Origin: Fimousia sp036311565
GTDB taxonomy: Bacteria; Bacillota; Clostridia; Lachnospirales; Lachnospiraceae
Reading direction: 5' to 3'
DNA: 64,000 bases
Assembly: GCA_036311565.1 (NCBI GenBank)
Contig: JAXJPR010000054.1
Span: 62,001 to 126,000, forward strand
Made by a program: the position numbers and the translations under genes. Of the stretch, positions 42,739-50,310 are shown one piece after another. Position 1 is the stretch's first letter; each line of letters begins with the position of its first letter. The notes below the pieces were generated by a model that saw nothing but the letters and a program-made list of their open reading frames with translations, was not told the DNA's origin and did no database searches.

Positions 42739-42946
42739 TTTTTTGTGCAATTCTTTATTTTGGCTACTTGTCCGACTTTTGGCTTAGATAGGCTATTTTT
42801 GTATAAAAAATGTTTTTTAGAAAATGCAACACCAATTTCATGCAAAATTCCATATTATATATTATATAGAAGAAACTCGTAAAATATGACAAAAAAATGA
42901 TATAACCTAAGTGATTAAAAATAATTCTTATTAAAATATACGTACT

Positions 42947-42976
42947 TTGCAACATTCAACATGTCCTGCATATTCT
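42947..42976 (+). promoter_or_regulatory. Promoter of the 56-residue protein gene
   Basis: TTGCAA (42947-42952) and TATTCT (42971-42976) are spaced by 18 bases, 22 bases before the ATG. The stretch 42739-42946 between the tRNA and this promoter holds no gene I can support. Confidence 0.5.
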
Positions 42977-42998
42977 AAATAAAAAAGGAGGACATTTT

Positions 42999-43169
42999 AT
43001 GCCACACTTTTTCTCAAATGATTGCTGCAGACATGGCCGTCATGAAGATCATGACCGTAGAAACAGACGGAATGACCACAGAGACGATAGACGCGATAAC
43101 GGACGCAACGATCGTAGGGATAACCACCACGATAATTATAAAGACAACGACAGACATCGACGTTTTTGA
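42999..43169 (+). CDS. Small Arg/Asp/His/Asn-rich protein (56 residues)
   Basis: The reading frame starts MPHFFSNDCCRHGRHEDHDR and ends RHRRF, with a strong ribosome site (AAAAGGAGG, 7 bases before ATG). From residue 11 it is almost only R, D, H, N with single G, E, K and Y; it should be disordered and strongly charged with nearly balanced charge. A CC pair at residues 9-10 plus many His suggests possible metal binding. No family is recognised. A promoter lies upstream and an 18-bp hairpin begins at its stop codon. Other frames here are open too because of the repetitive composition, but only this one has a proper ribosome site. Confidence 0.65.
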   Translation: MPHFFSNDCCRHGRHEDHDRRNRRNDHRDDRRDNGRNDRRDNHHDNYKDNDRHRRF

Positions 43170-43211
43170 TAATAATAGTGGAGCTGTGAAAAGCAGCTCC
43201 ACTATTATTAT
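43169..43211. terminator. 18-bp perfect hairpin after the small charged protein gene
   Basis: Arms 43169-43186 and 43194-43211 are perfect complements with a 7-base loop. It begins within the stop codon of the small gene. The trailing sequence is AT-rich but has no long T run, so an RNA-stabilising role is also possible. Confidence 0.65.
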
Positions 43212-43213
43212 AT

Positions 43214-43306
43214 CTATTTTCCATGTATTCTTCTTTCCTTTAGCCGTTTTTCCTGTTCTATATCATATTTTTCTCCGCCTTTTTCAGAAATAACGCATAA
43301 AGCCAT
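43214..43306 (-). CDS. Possible 30-residue membrane-type small protein
   Basis: A minus-strand frame reads MALCVISEKGGEKYDIEQEK and ends RLKERRIHGK before a TAG. The same open frame extends upstream as a hydrophobic stretch (FIEVILGIVI) to a stop codon, so the real start might be a TTG further up. A hydrophobic segment followed by a charged tail is typical of small membrane proteins, but I see no good ribosome site. It could also be a gene remnant. Convergent with the small charged protein gene. Confidence 0.25.
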   Translation of the reverse strand: MALCVISEKGGEKYDIEQEKRLKERRIHGK

Positions 43307-43340
43307 TATAACAATACCCAAAATTACTTCAATAAAAGAA

Positions 43341-43369
43341 TTGATTCATCAATCTCAAGATGGTATGAT
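43341..43369 (+). promoter_or_regulatory. Promoter of the thioesterase gene
   Basis: TTGATT (43341-43346) and TATGAT (43364-43369) are spaced by 17 bases. Confidence 0.6.
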
Positions 43370-43440
43370 ATTTTTTATAACTTATGATACTCTTATTAAG
43401 CATTGCATGATCATTTATATACATAGGAGGAAAATTATTT

Positions 43441-43866
43441 ATGATAACAAAAACAAAAATTATTGTTCGTTATGCAGAAACAGACCAAATGGGAATTGCC
43501 CATCATAGTAATTACGCCGTTTGGTTCGAAGCAGGACGTACCGATTTAATCAAATCCATGGGTATGACCTATTCTGATATGGAAAATAATGGAGTTATTG
43601 TTCCACTCACTTCATTAGAATGTCACTATAAGAAAGCTGCATATTATGAAGATGAACTCGTCGTTGAATCCAGACTGACAAAAGCAACAAATACAAAATT
43701 GGAATTTGAATACCAGATATTAAGAATGTCTACAAATGATATTATCAGTACTGGAAAAACTGTTCATGGAATGGTCTCTCATAATTTACAACCAATCCGA
43801 ATGAAAAAAGAAAAGCCAGAAATATTTGCTATGTTAAAATCCGCAATTGAACCATCTATTTTTTAA
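43441..43866 (+). CDS. Acyl-CoA thioesterase, 4HBT/YbgC type
   Basis: A 141-residue hot-dog-fold thioesterase. The active-site pattern RYAETDQMGIAHHSNYAVWFEAGR (about 10-33) holds the catalytic Asp and the H-x-x-Y segment of the 4-hydroxybenzoyl-CoA/YbgC group. It should hydrolyse short or aromatic acyl-CoAs in the cytoplasm; the natural substrate is unknown. Monocistronic, with its own promoter, AGGAGG before the ATG and a hairpin terminator behind. Confidence 0.9.
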   Translation: MITKTKIIVRYAETDQMGIAHHSNYAVWFEAGRTDLIKSMGMTYSDMENNGVIVPLTSLECHYKKAAYYEDELVVESRLTKATNTKLEFEYQILRMSTNDIISTGKTVHGMVSHNLQPIRMKKEKPEIFAMLKSAIEPSIF

Positions 43867-43877
43867 ATCACTATATA

Positions 43878-43910
43878 AAAAAGGGAAAATCAAATGAATT
43901 TTCCCTTTTT
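43878..43910. terminator. Bidirectional terminator between thioesterase and RlmH-like genes
   Basis: A perfect 13-bp stem, AAAAAGGGAAAAT with ATTTTCCCTTTTT, lies between convergent genes. Confidence 0.8.
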
Positions 43911-43925
43911 AGTTGCTTTATATAT

Positions 43926-44378
43926 TTATTCTAATACTCTGTCCAGTTGTTCCAGCAGAATCATTCTCATCATTTGATGTGGAAAGGTCATAGAAGAAAA
44001 ACTAATCTTATTCTGTGCCATGTTCACGACTTCAGGTGCCAATCCTAATGATCCTCCAATAATAAATACAAATGAATCTTTTCCTGATTCTAAGTCCAAT
44101 TTTATTTTACGGCGAAGTTTTTCTGTAGTTAATTGACATCCTTCAATACACAAAGCAAATATTTGTGACTGTGGTAGAATGTACCGAAGGACTTTTTCTC
44201 CTTCAATTCTTTTTATCTTCAATTCTTCCTTTTGACTGGCATGATCTGGTGTTTTTTCATCTTCCACTTCAATAATTTCAACGTCTGCTTTCTTTCTCAA
44301 TTTGTTACAATAATAGTCAATTCCCTTGCGCAGATAAGGTTCTTTAATTTTGCCTACACAGATGATACGAATTTTCAT
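43926..44378 (-). CDS. rlmH: RlmH-like SPOUT methyltransferase lacking the C-terminal tail
   Basis: A 150-residue RlmH homologue. It starts MKIRIICVGKIKEPYLRKGIDYY and keeps the SAM-binding loop FIIGGSLGLAPE (GG at 108-109) and the MTFPHQMMRMILLEQ helix. It then ends in LDRVLE, where RlmH normally continues YRAF-x-I-x2-GEPYH-[KR]. The usual length is about 155-159. No frameshift explains the loss: the DNA after the stop does not encode a GEPYHK-type end. The tail is present in a second protein at 41498-41902. It lies 2 bases after the zinc metallopeptidase gene. Confidence 0.88.
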   Translation of the reverse strand: MKIRIICVGKIKEPYLRKGIDYYCNKLRKKADVEIIEVEDEKTPDHASQKEELKIKRIEGEKVLRYILPQSQIFALCIEGCQLTTEKLRRKIKLDLESGKDSFVFIIGGSLGLAPEVVNMAQNKISFSSMTFPHQMMRMILLEQLDRVLE

Positions 44379-44380
44379 AA

Positions 44381-45085
44381 TTAATCTCTGTCTCTTCCTC
44401 CGAATAAAATAATCAATCTAAGTAGCTGTAAAATAGATGAAGCAGCAGCTGCCAAATATGTCATAGCTGCAGCAGAAAGCACTTTTCTTGTCTGCCCTAT
44501 CTCATCATATCCTAATATTCCATTTTGCTCTAAAACTTTTAACGCACGACTAGAAGCATTAAATTCTACTGGGAGTGTCACAAGTTGAAATAAAACAGCC
44601 AGGCCAAATAATAAAATTCCTAACGTTAACAATGGTTGAAAACGTCCAATAATTAATCCAAGAATAATCATCGGCCAACAAATCTTTGCACCAAAATTAG
44701 CAACCGGAACCAATGTAGAACGAAGCACCAACGGTGCATATTTTTGCTGATGCTGAACAGCATGACCGCATTCATGAGCTGCGACTCCAATTGCTGCAAC
44801 AGAAGTTGATTGATATGTCGCATCAGACAGTCGAAGAACTTTTGATGATGGATCATAATGATCTGTCAGATTACCAGAAATATGTTCTACTTTTACATCA
44901 TAAATTCCAGATGCATGTAAAATTCTCTCTGCAGCTTCTCTTCCTGTCATTCCACTACGGCTGCGTACTTTTGAATATTTGTTAAAAGTACTATTCACCT
45001 TTGCTGAAGCTAACAAAGACAAAGCAGCTCCGATAATAACTAATATATAAGTTGGATCGTAATACATCCCAAGACCATAATACAT
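44381..45085 (-). CDS. Zinc metallopeptidase, YugP type
   Basis: A 234-residue membrane-bound neutral zinc metallopeptidase. The zinc motif is AAHECGHAVQH (H-E-x-x-H), at about 106-116. Hydrophobic helices lie at the N terminus (about 8-25) and after the zinc site (about 135-185). The family pattern S-G-M-T-G-x-E-A-A is seen near residue 45. YugP-like proteins are widespread in Firmicutes but their substrate is not established. ATG 45085 follows AGAGGT. It is probably cotranscribed with the RlmH-like gene. Confidence 0.9.
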   Translation of the reverse strand: MYYGLGMYYDPTYILVIIGAALSLLASAKVNSTFNKYSKVRSRSGMTGREAAERILHASGIYDVKVEHISGNLTDHYDPSSKVLRLSDATYQSTSVAAIGVAAHECGHAVQHQQKYAPLVLRSTLVPVANFGAKICWPMIILGLIIGRFQPLLTLGILLFGLAVLFQLVTLPVEFNASSRALKVLEQNGILGYDEIGQTRKVLSAAAMTYLAAAASSILQLLRLIILFGGRDRD

Positions 45086-45208
45086 AATTGTTACCTCTTT
45101 TCTATAATTTTCATACACCATTTCTTACAAATTTATCTTAATGATATTACATCATGTTAGACTAATTATATCGATTTGGTATAAAAAGTCAAATGATTTT
45201 ATATTTTT

Positions 45209-45847
45209 TTAAGAATTGCTTTTATTTTTATTATATTTACAATATTTTCTTAAAAAACACTTCTCACAAGCCGGTTTTCTTGATTTACATACTGCCCTGC
45301 CATGGCGAATCAAGAGAATATTAATTGCAATCCAATATTCCTTGGGCAATACATTCTGCAGCTGCTTTTCTGTTTCTAATACCTGTTTGCTGTCCACCCA
45401 TCCGATACGATTTGAAACACGATGAACATGTGTATCTACTGTGATTTCTGGTATTCCAAGTTCATTGGCCATATATAAATTAGCAGTTTTCCTTCCAACT
45501 CCACCAAGTTTCATCAATTCTTGCCTGTCAGAAGGTACGACTCCTCCATATTCTTGTGAAATCTGAGTACAGCATTTTTTCATATTTTTGGCTTTATTTT
45601 TATATAAGCCAATAGAACGAATATAGGATTCAATTTCTTCTAAATCAGCTTTCGCCACATCTTCTACTGTATCAAATCTTTTATAAAGAGCTGGAAGCAC
45701 CGCATCTACCTGTTTATCCGTACTCTGCGCACTTAGCATGATCGCAACTAAATGCTGCCATGGATGATTATGATGAAAACCGTCATTTTCAGCACCATAG
45801 CTATTTACAAGCTTTTGTAACACTTCTAACACTTCATCTTGTTTCAT
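45209..45847 (-). CDS. nth: Endonuclease III (DNA glycosylase/AP lyase)
   Basis: A 212-residue base-excision repair enzyme for oxidised pyrimidines. The helix-hairpin-helix reads LMKLGGVGRKTAN, with catalytic Lys in GRKTAN and catalytic Asp in VDTHVHRV. The 4Fe-4S ligands are C-x6-C-x2-C-x5-C in CKSRKPACEKCFLRKYC. Its ATG overlaps the TGA of the decayed AI-2E transporter gene (ATGA), which shows the two were once coupled. Confidence 0.95.
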   Translation of the reverse strand: MKQDEVLEVLQKLVNSYGAENDGFHHNHPWQHLVAIMLSAQSTDKQVDAVLPALYKRFDTVEDVAKADLEEIESYIRSIGLYKNKAKNMKKCCTQISQEYGGVVPSDRQELMKLGGVGRKTANLYMANELGIPEITVDTHVHRVSNRIGWVDSKQVLETEKQLQNVLPKEYWIAINILLIRHGRAVCKSRKPACEKCFLRKYCKYNKNKSNS

Positions 45848-46868
45848 TTTTCTTCGTTCCCTTTCATTTCTTTATTTTTATATCTTCTTTTTCGACGGTT
45901 TGTATTGTTAAAATAGGTCGCCTCATTTGCTTCATTTAACTTATCCAGCATAATATAATCTTCTGTATCCGTCGGCAATTGCTGTTGCTTTAATCGTGCT
46001 TCCACTAACCTCTATAATAATAAATACGACAAAAATCGCACATTGTATTGGATCTACTAATAAAATCAAAAAAGCACTTGGCACTGCACCAATATATGGA
46101 CCAAAAAATGGAATTACATTGGTAATTCCAACAATCAAACTAATTAATGTAGCATATGGAAGTTTCATAATATTCATACAAATAAAGCAAATAATTCCAA
46201 TAATCAAAGAATCTACTACTTTTCCTGTAATGAATCCTCCGAACATTTTATCACATTGACGAATGATATCCAATAAAAAACCATTAATTTTTCAATCTTT
46301 TGAAATCGCATACAAAATTTTTTTGCCTGTCCGCGGAATTTATTTTTTTCGAATAATACATATATCATGACAATAAATCCTACATTATGTTAAATAGAAA
46401 ATCAAATGCGCCAATAATTCCAGATAAAAGTGATATCATTGTTTCATACATTTCTGTACGTAGCCATTCATTTGACCATTGATTGAACTGTTCCATGAAT
46501 TCATTAAATAATGCAATTAATGCACCATCACTTTGTACCCAGTTATTTATTGTTCTTGTAAACGATGCAAGCATATCAGGAAGAGTTTCTATCAGATCGA
46601 TAATTGTTTTCATTACCTGGGGCAGCAAACTTCAAATACCAATAACAACAACTATCAAAACTGCAAAGGCTGTAAGAAACACTGCTCCTATTTGAGCTGG
46701 TTTTTTCTTAATATGTTTCTTTACAAAAAATAATTCCAGTTTCGTCTCAACTGGTGCCAATAAATAAGCTAAAATCAAGCCAATAAAGATAGGCTGTAAA
46801 GCAGATTTAAGAATTGTTACATATCCATTGATTTTTTGCATATTGGAAAATCCCAGATATTCTTTCAT
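45844..46868 (-). pseudogene. AI-2E family transporter, multiply disrupted
   Basis: Fragments read in order as an AI-2E/PerM-type permease. The N-terminal part includes LGLILAYLLAPVE-like LILAYLLAPVE and ends at an in-frame TGA (46634-46632). The same frame then resumes with LPQVMKTIIDL to a stop after LFNIM (about 46381), where a shift would restore VGFIVMIYVLFEKNKFRG. A second shift near 46290 restores GFLLDIIRQCDKMFGGFITGK. Near 46008 the chain jumps from VFIIIE to a C-terminal tail VEARLKQQQLPTDTEDY, so the last membrane region (about 60 codons by family comparison) is deleted. The tail frame stops at TGA 45846-45844, overlapping nth. Confidence 0.85.
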
Positions 46869-46933
46869 TATTCTCCCTCCAAATTCCAGATATATTATTC
46901 ATTATATTAGTCTTATAAAAACTAACAATAAAC

Positions 46934-46982
46934 AAAAAAAGACCTTTTCATAATGTGTATAAGTATACATTACAAAAAGGCC
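46934..46982 (-). terminator. Intrinsic terminator after yebC
   Basis: A stem of about 18 bp (arms 46941-46960 and 46965-46982, minor mismatches) followed on the minus strand by a run of T. Confidence 0.8.
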
Positions 46983-46993
46983 ATTTTCTCTAT

Positions 46994-47722
46994 TTACTCA
47001 TCCCAGTTGTGATAAACTTCCTGAACATCATCATCTTCATCTAACAAATCTAATGTTTTCTGAAGGTTTTTAATATCTTTTTCATCTGTTAATTCTACAT
47101 AAGTCTGAGGAATCATGCTGACATTAGCATCTGCCATTTTAATTCCTTCTGCTTCTAATGCTTCGCGAACTGCACTGAAATCATCTGGTGCTGTAAAGAT
47201 TTCATAACTATCTTCTTCTTCAGAAAAATCTTCTGCTCCAGCATCTAATGCAATCATCATCAAATCATCAGCATCCATTTCACATTCTTCTTTATCGATA
47301 ATAATCTGACCTTTTTTGTCAAACATATAAGAAACGCATCCTGGAGTTCCAACATTTCCATAACCTTTTGTAAAAGCATTTCTTACGTTAGAAGCTGTTC
47401 TATTTTTATTATCTGTTAATGTATCAACAATAATTGCTACTCCATTTGGTCCATATCCTTCATATGTAATAGTTTCATAATTAACAGAGTTTGCATCACC
47501 AGCAGCTTTTTTAATCCCACGGTCAATGGTATCGTTTGGCATATTATTTGCTTTTGCTTTTGCGATAACATCACGAAGTTTGCTGTTATTTGCTGGATCT
47601 GGTCCTCCTTCTTTTACTGCAACGGCAATTTCTCTACCGATAACAGTAAAAATCTTTCCTTTTTTTGCATCATTTTTTTCTTTTTTGTGTTTAATATTGG
47701 CAAACTTACTATGTCCTGACAT
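46994..47722 (-). CDS. yebC: YebC/PmpR-family (TACO1-like) protein
   Basis: A 242-residue member of the YebC family, starting SGHSKFANIKHKKEKNDAKKGK with the usual N-terminal DNA/ribosome-binding helices, then NNMPNDTIDRGIKKAAG and YEGYGPNGVAIIVDTLTDNKNRT. Recent work links YebC proteins to translation of difficult sequences, while older work describes transcriptional regulators; the role here is not determined by sequence. Its ribosome site lies inside the end of the preceding CBS gene. It is last in the rex-alr operon. Confidence 0.95.
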   Translation of the reverse strand: MSGHSKFANIKHKKEKNDAKKGKIFTVIGREIAVAVKEGGPDPANNSKLRDVIAKAKANNMPNDTIDRGIKKAAGDANSVNYETITYEGYGPNGVAIIVDTLTDNKNRTASNVRNAFTKGYGNVGTPGCVSYMFDKKGQIIIDKEECEMDADDLMMIALDAGAEDFSEEEDSYEIFTAPDDFSAVREALEAEGIKMADANVSMIPQTYVELTDEKDIKNLQKTLDLLDEDDDVQEVYHNWDE

Positions 47723-47724
47723 CT

Positions 47725-48660
47725 TTATTCTCCTTTATCTTTCTCTATTTTACTTACTTTAATCTGTCGAACCATTTTTTCATGAATATCCATAGATTTA
47801 AACGAATAACCTTCATAGATGATTTCTACTTCTTCATTATCTTCCGGAAGATGTCCTAACTGATCAATCAAAAATCCGTTAATGGTTTCAATATCCTCAT
47901 CTGGAAATTCAATATCCAAAAGTTCTGCTAACTCATCTAATCTGGTAACTCCCTGGATCAAATAACCGCCTTCTTCTCCAAGCTTCGTAATCTCGTGCTC
48001 ATCGATATCATATTCATCCAAAATGTTACCCACAATCACTTCTAACATATCTTCCATGGCAACAATCCCTTCGGTTTGTCCGTATTCGTCTACAACAATT
48101 GCCATGTGAATTTTTTTCAATTGCATTTCTTTAAATAAATCTGATATTTCCATTGTTTCATGTACAAAAAATGCCTCTCTCGCAATTTCTGACAACGATT
48201 TTTCTTCATGATTTATAAATGCTTCAATTACATCTTTTAAATATAACACTCCAAGAATATTATCAATATCCCCTTCATATAAAGGATATCTGGAATAAGG
48301 TTTTTCCAACATATAATTAAGACATTCTTCTATTGACATGCAATTATCAATACCTGCAATCTTTTTACGGAAGCGCATAACGTCTTTGCATTCTTTATCA
48401 CCAAATTCAAACACATTATTAATTAATTCTTTTTCTTCCGCTTCAATAACACCTTGTTCTAGGCCTTCCTCGACCATATTTTTAATTTCTTCTTCATACT
48501 CATTATTCTCATCGTCGTCATCGTCATTTTTCTTTAAACGGGAATTTAATGAATTAGCGGTGTTGGTTTTCTTGAGATGTAAAATATACACAAATTCAAT
48601 CACACAAATCACTGCAACCAGGATTAAAATGAGATTCTTAAGTGTACCTATATCGTTCAT
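47725..48660 (-). CDS. CBS-pair/CorC-domain protein with one membrane segment
   Basis: A 311-residue protein. One N-terminal membrane helix (about 8-28) is followed by an acidic linker with five consecutive Asp (about 45-50), a region like the HlyC/CorC cytoplasmic part (GLEQGVIEAEEKELINNVFEFGDKECKDVM), two CBS motifs and a C-terminal CorC_HlyC domain (ILDEYDIDEHEITKLGEEGGYLIQGVTRLDEL). The four-helix DUF21 membrane domain of typical CorC/HlyC proteins is missing. CBS pairs bind adenosyl nucleotides, suggesting a regulator of ion transport or a reduced relative. I start it at ATG 48660 because AAGGAG is well spaced to it. Confidence 0.85.
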   Translation of the reverse strand: MNDIGTLKNLILILVAVICVIEFVYILHLKKTNTANSLNSRLKKNDDDDDENNEYEEEIKNMVEEGLEQGVIEAEEKELINNVFEFGDKECKDVMRFRKKIAGIDNCMSIEECLNYMLEKPYSRYPLYEGDIDNILGVLYLKDVIEAFINHEEKSLSEIAREAFFVHETMEISDLFKEMQLKKIHMAIVVDEYGQTEGIVAMEDMLEVIVGNILDEYDIDEHEITKLGEEGGYLIQGVTRLDELAELLDIEFPDEDIETINGFLIDQLGHLPEDNEEVEIIYEGYSFKSMDIHEKMVRQIKVSKIEKDKGE

Positions 48661-48731
48661 TTGCATTCTCCTTTATAAAATATTGCAACATCCACTATAT
48701 CATTATTTCCCACATTCGTCAATCATTCTGC

Positions 48732-49079
48732 CTATGTATCAATATTCAAGCTGACTTTTAAGGCAAGATCCACTCTTTCCATGATCCAGTAATCTAAATG
48801 ACAAACTTTTTCCTTCAGCCTTCGTTTATCAATGGTACGAATCTGTTCCAGCAATACGACTGAGTCCCGGACGATTTCGCATTTTTTGCTGTCTAATTCT
48901 ACATGGGTCGGAAGTTTTGCTTTATTCATTTTGCTGGTAATTGCTGCACAGATTACAGTTGGACTATGTTTATTTCCAGCGTCATTTTGTATAATTAAAA
49001 CCGGTCTTACACCTCCCTGTTCGGAGCCTACAACCGGTCTTAAATCTGCATAAAAAATATCTCCTCGTCTTATAATCAC
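48732..49079 (-). CDS. MazF/EndoA-type endoribonuclease toxin
   Basis: A 115-residue MazF-family RNase that cuts mRNA at short sequences. GDIFYADLRPVVGSEQGGVRPVLIIQN and the KLPTHVEL segment match Bacillus EndoA (NdoA). I place the start at GTG 49079: the protein then begins MIIRRGDIFYADL, aligning with EndoA MIVKRGDVYFADL, and GGAG is 9 bases upstream. The ATG 15 bases earlier has no ribosome site. It follows alr as in Bacillus, but the antitoxin gene that usually sits between them is absent: only 65 bases separate the genes. Confidence 0.88.
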   Translation of the reverse strand: MIIRRGDIFYADLRPVVGSEQGGVRPVLIIQNDAGNKHSPTVICAAITSKMNKAKLPTHVELDSKKCEIVRDSVVLLEQIRTIDKRRLKEKVCHLDYWIMERVDLALKVSLNIDT

Positions 49080-49144
49080 GATTTCACTCTCCATCAAAGT
49101 TTCTTACTAGAAGTATTACCCCTTTGATAAAAAGTATGCAATTG

Positions 49145-50308
49145 TTATTCATTTAAATAATCAATAGTACGAATTAATTTTCCATTTTGATAATAAACAC
49201 GGGGAACTCTGCGGGATAAACCACAAATAAATTCATAATTAAAGCTGTTTACATTCGCAACTTCTTCTACTGTTATTTCATGATCTCCATCGCGTCCGAC
49301 TAAGATCACATCATCCAGTTCTTCTACTCCTTCTACCTCTGTTACATCTACCATAAACTGATCCATACAAATGCGGCCAATAATTGGTGCATACTGTCCA
49401 CGAATCAGTACCCTTCCTTTTGAAGAAAGGGCGCGGGGGTACCCATCTGCATACCCGACCGGAATCGTAGCAATCTTTGTTTTTCTTGTTGTCACATAGG
49501 TAGAACCATAGCTGACTCCTTCGCCTGCTTCTACTTCTTTGATATATATAATATGACTCTTAAAACTTAAAGCCGGCTGAAGTTTTATTTTGTTATGATC
49601 GACTTCTTCTGATGGATATAATCCATATGTCATAATTCCTGACCGAACCATATCAAGCCGGACATCTTCCAAGTCCATAATGGCTGCACTATTCGATACA
49701 TGTTTAACTGGAATAGAAATTCCCGCTTTCTCCAGACGAGTGACAAATTTTTCGTATCTTTCATATTGGTGGTATGCAGATGTTTTGTCTGTTTCATCTG
49801 CGCAGGCAAAATGAGTAAAGATTCCTTCGATTTCAATGTTCGGTAATCCTTTAATTTTGCGAATAATCTCTACAGATTCTTCATTATCTTTAAACCCAAT
49901 TCGGTTCATTCCGGTATCTACTTTAATATGTATTTTTGCTTTTTTTCCGAGAAGTACGGCAAACTCAGATATTTTTTCTGCCATTTCATAATGGAACACT
50001 GTTTGTGTTAATCCGTATTGTACTAATTCTCCATATTGATATGGAGATGTGTATCCTAAAATTAAAATTGGTGATTGAATTCCTCTTTTTCGAAGTATAA
50101 TGCCCTCTTCGATAATTGCAACTGCAAATCCATCAATGCCTACTTCATTTAGGGAATTGGCTACCATCACAGCGCCATGGCCATATCCATCTGCTTTAAT
50201 GACAGCCATTACTTTTACATCTTCTCCAACGGAACGTTTCACTTCTCTAATATTATGATTGATGGCATCTAAATTTATTTCCGCATATGCCCGTAAATAA
50301 TTTTTCAA
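49145..50308 (-). CDS. alr: Alanine racemase
   Basis: A 387-residue PLP enzyme making D-alanine for peptidoglycan. The PLP lysine lies in AVIKADGYGHGAV (Lys about 38). The C-terminal beta domain has GRICMDQFMVDVTEVEG. The catalytic Tyr region is GVSYGSTYVT. It is cotranscribed with nnr upstream (2-base gap) and mazF downstream. Confidence 0.96.
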   Translation of the reverse strand: MKNYLRAYAEINLDAINHNIREVKRSVGEDVKVMAVIKADGYGHGAVMVANSLNEVGIDGFAVAIIEEGIILRKRGIQSPILILGYTSPYQYGELVQYGLTQTVFHYEMAEKISEFAVLLGKKAKIHIKVDTGMNRIGFKDNEESVEIIRKIKGLPNIEIEGIFTHFACADETDKTSAYHQYERYEKFVTRLEKAGISIPVKHVSNSAAIMDLEDVRLDMVRSGIMTYGLYPSEEVDHNKIKLQPALSFKSHIIYIKEVEAGEGVSYGSTYVTTRKTKIATIPVGYADGYPRALSSKGRVLIRGQYAPIIGRICMDQFMVDVTEVEGVEELDDVILVGRDGDHEITVEEVANVNSFNYEFICGLSRRVPRVYYQNGKLIRTIDYLNE

Positions 50309-50310
50309 AA

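Noticed and set aside
42565..42750. Minus-strand frame containing CTWRESNPRPTASEAGTLS
   Set aside because: It is the well-known spurious translation antisense to a tRNA-Arg gene.
43018..43293. 91-residue plus-strand frame and two minus-strand frames over the small charged protein gene
   Set aside because: They are side effects of the repetitive R/D/H/N codons; only the frame from 42999 has a strong ribosome site, and the longer frame runs through the 18-bp hairpin.
43905..43930. Sequence after the rlmH stop that reads IYKA if about 20 bases are skipped, as if a tail had been interrupted
   Set aside because: It does not continue to a GEPYHK-like end and runs straight into the terminator, so I treat the resemblance as chance.
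44986..45208. Search for T-box or other riboswitches upstream of hisS, aspS, glyA, pyrB and nearby units
   Set aside because: The leaders are too short or inside operons, and no T-box specifier or conserved riboswitch core could be recognised.
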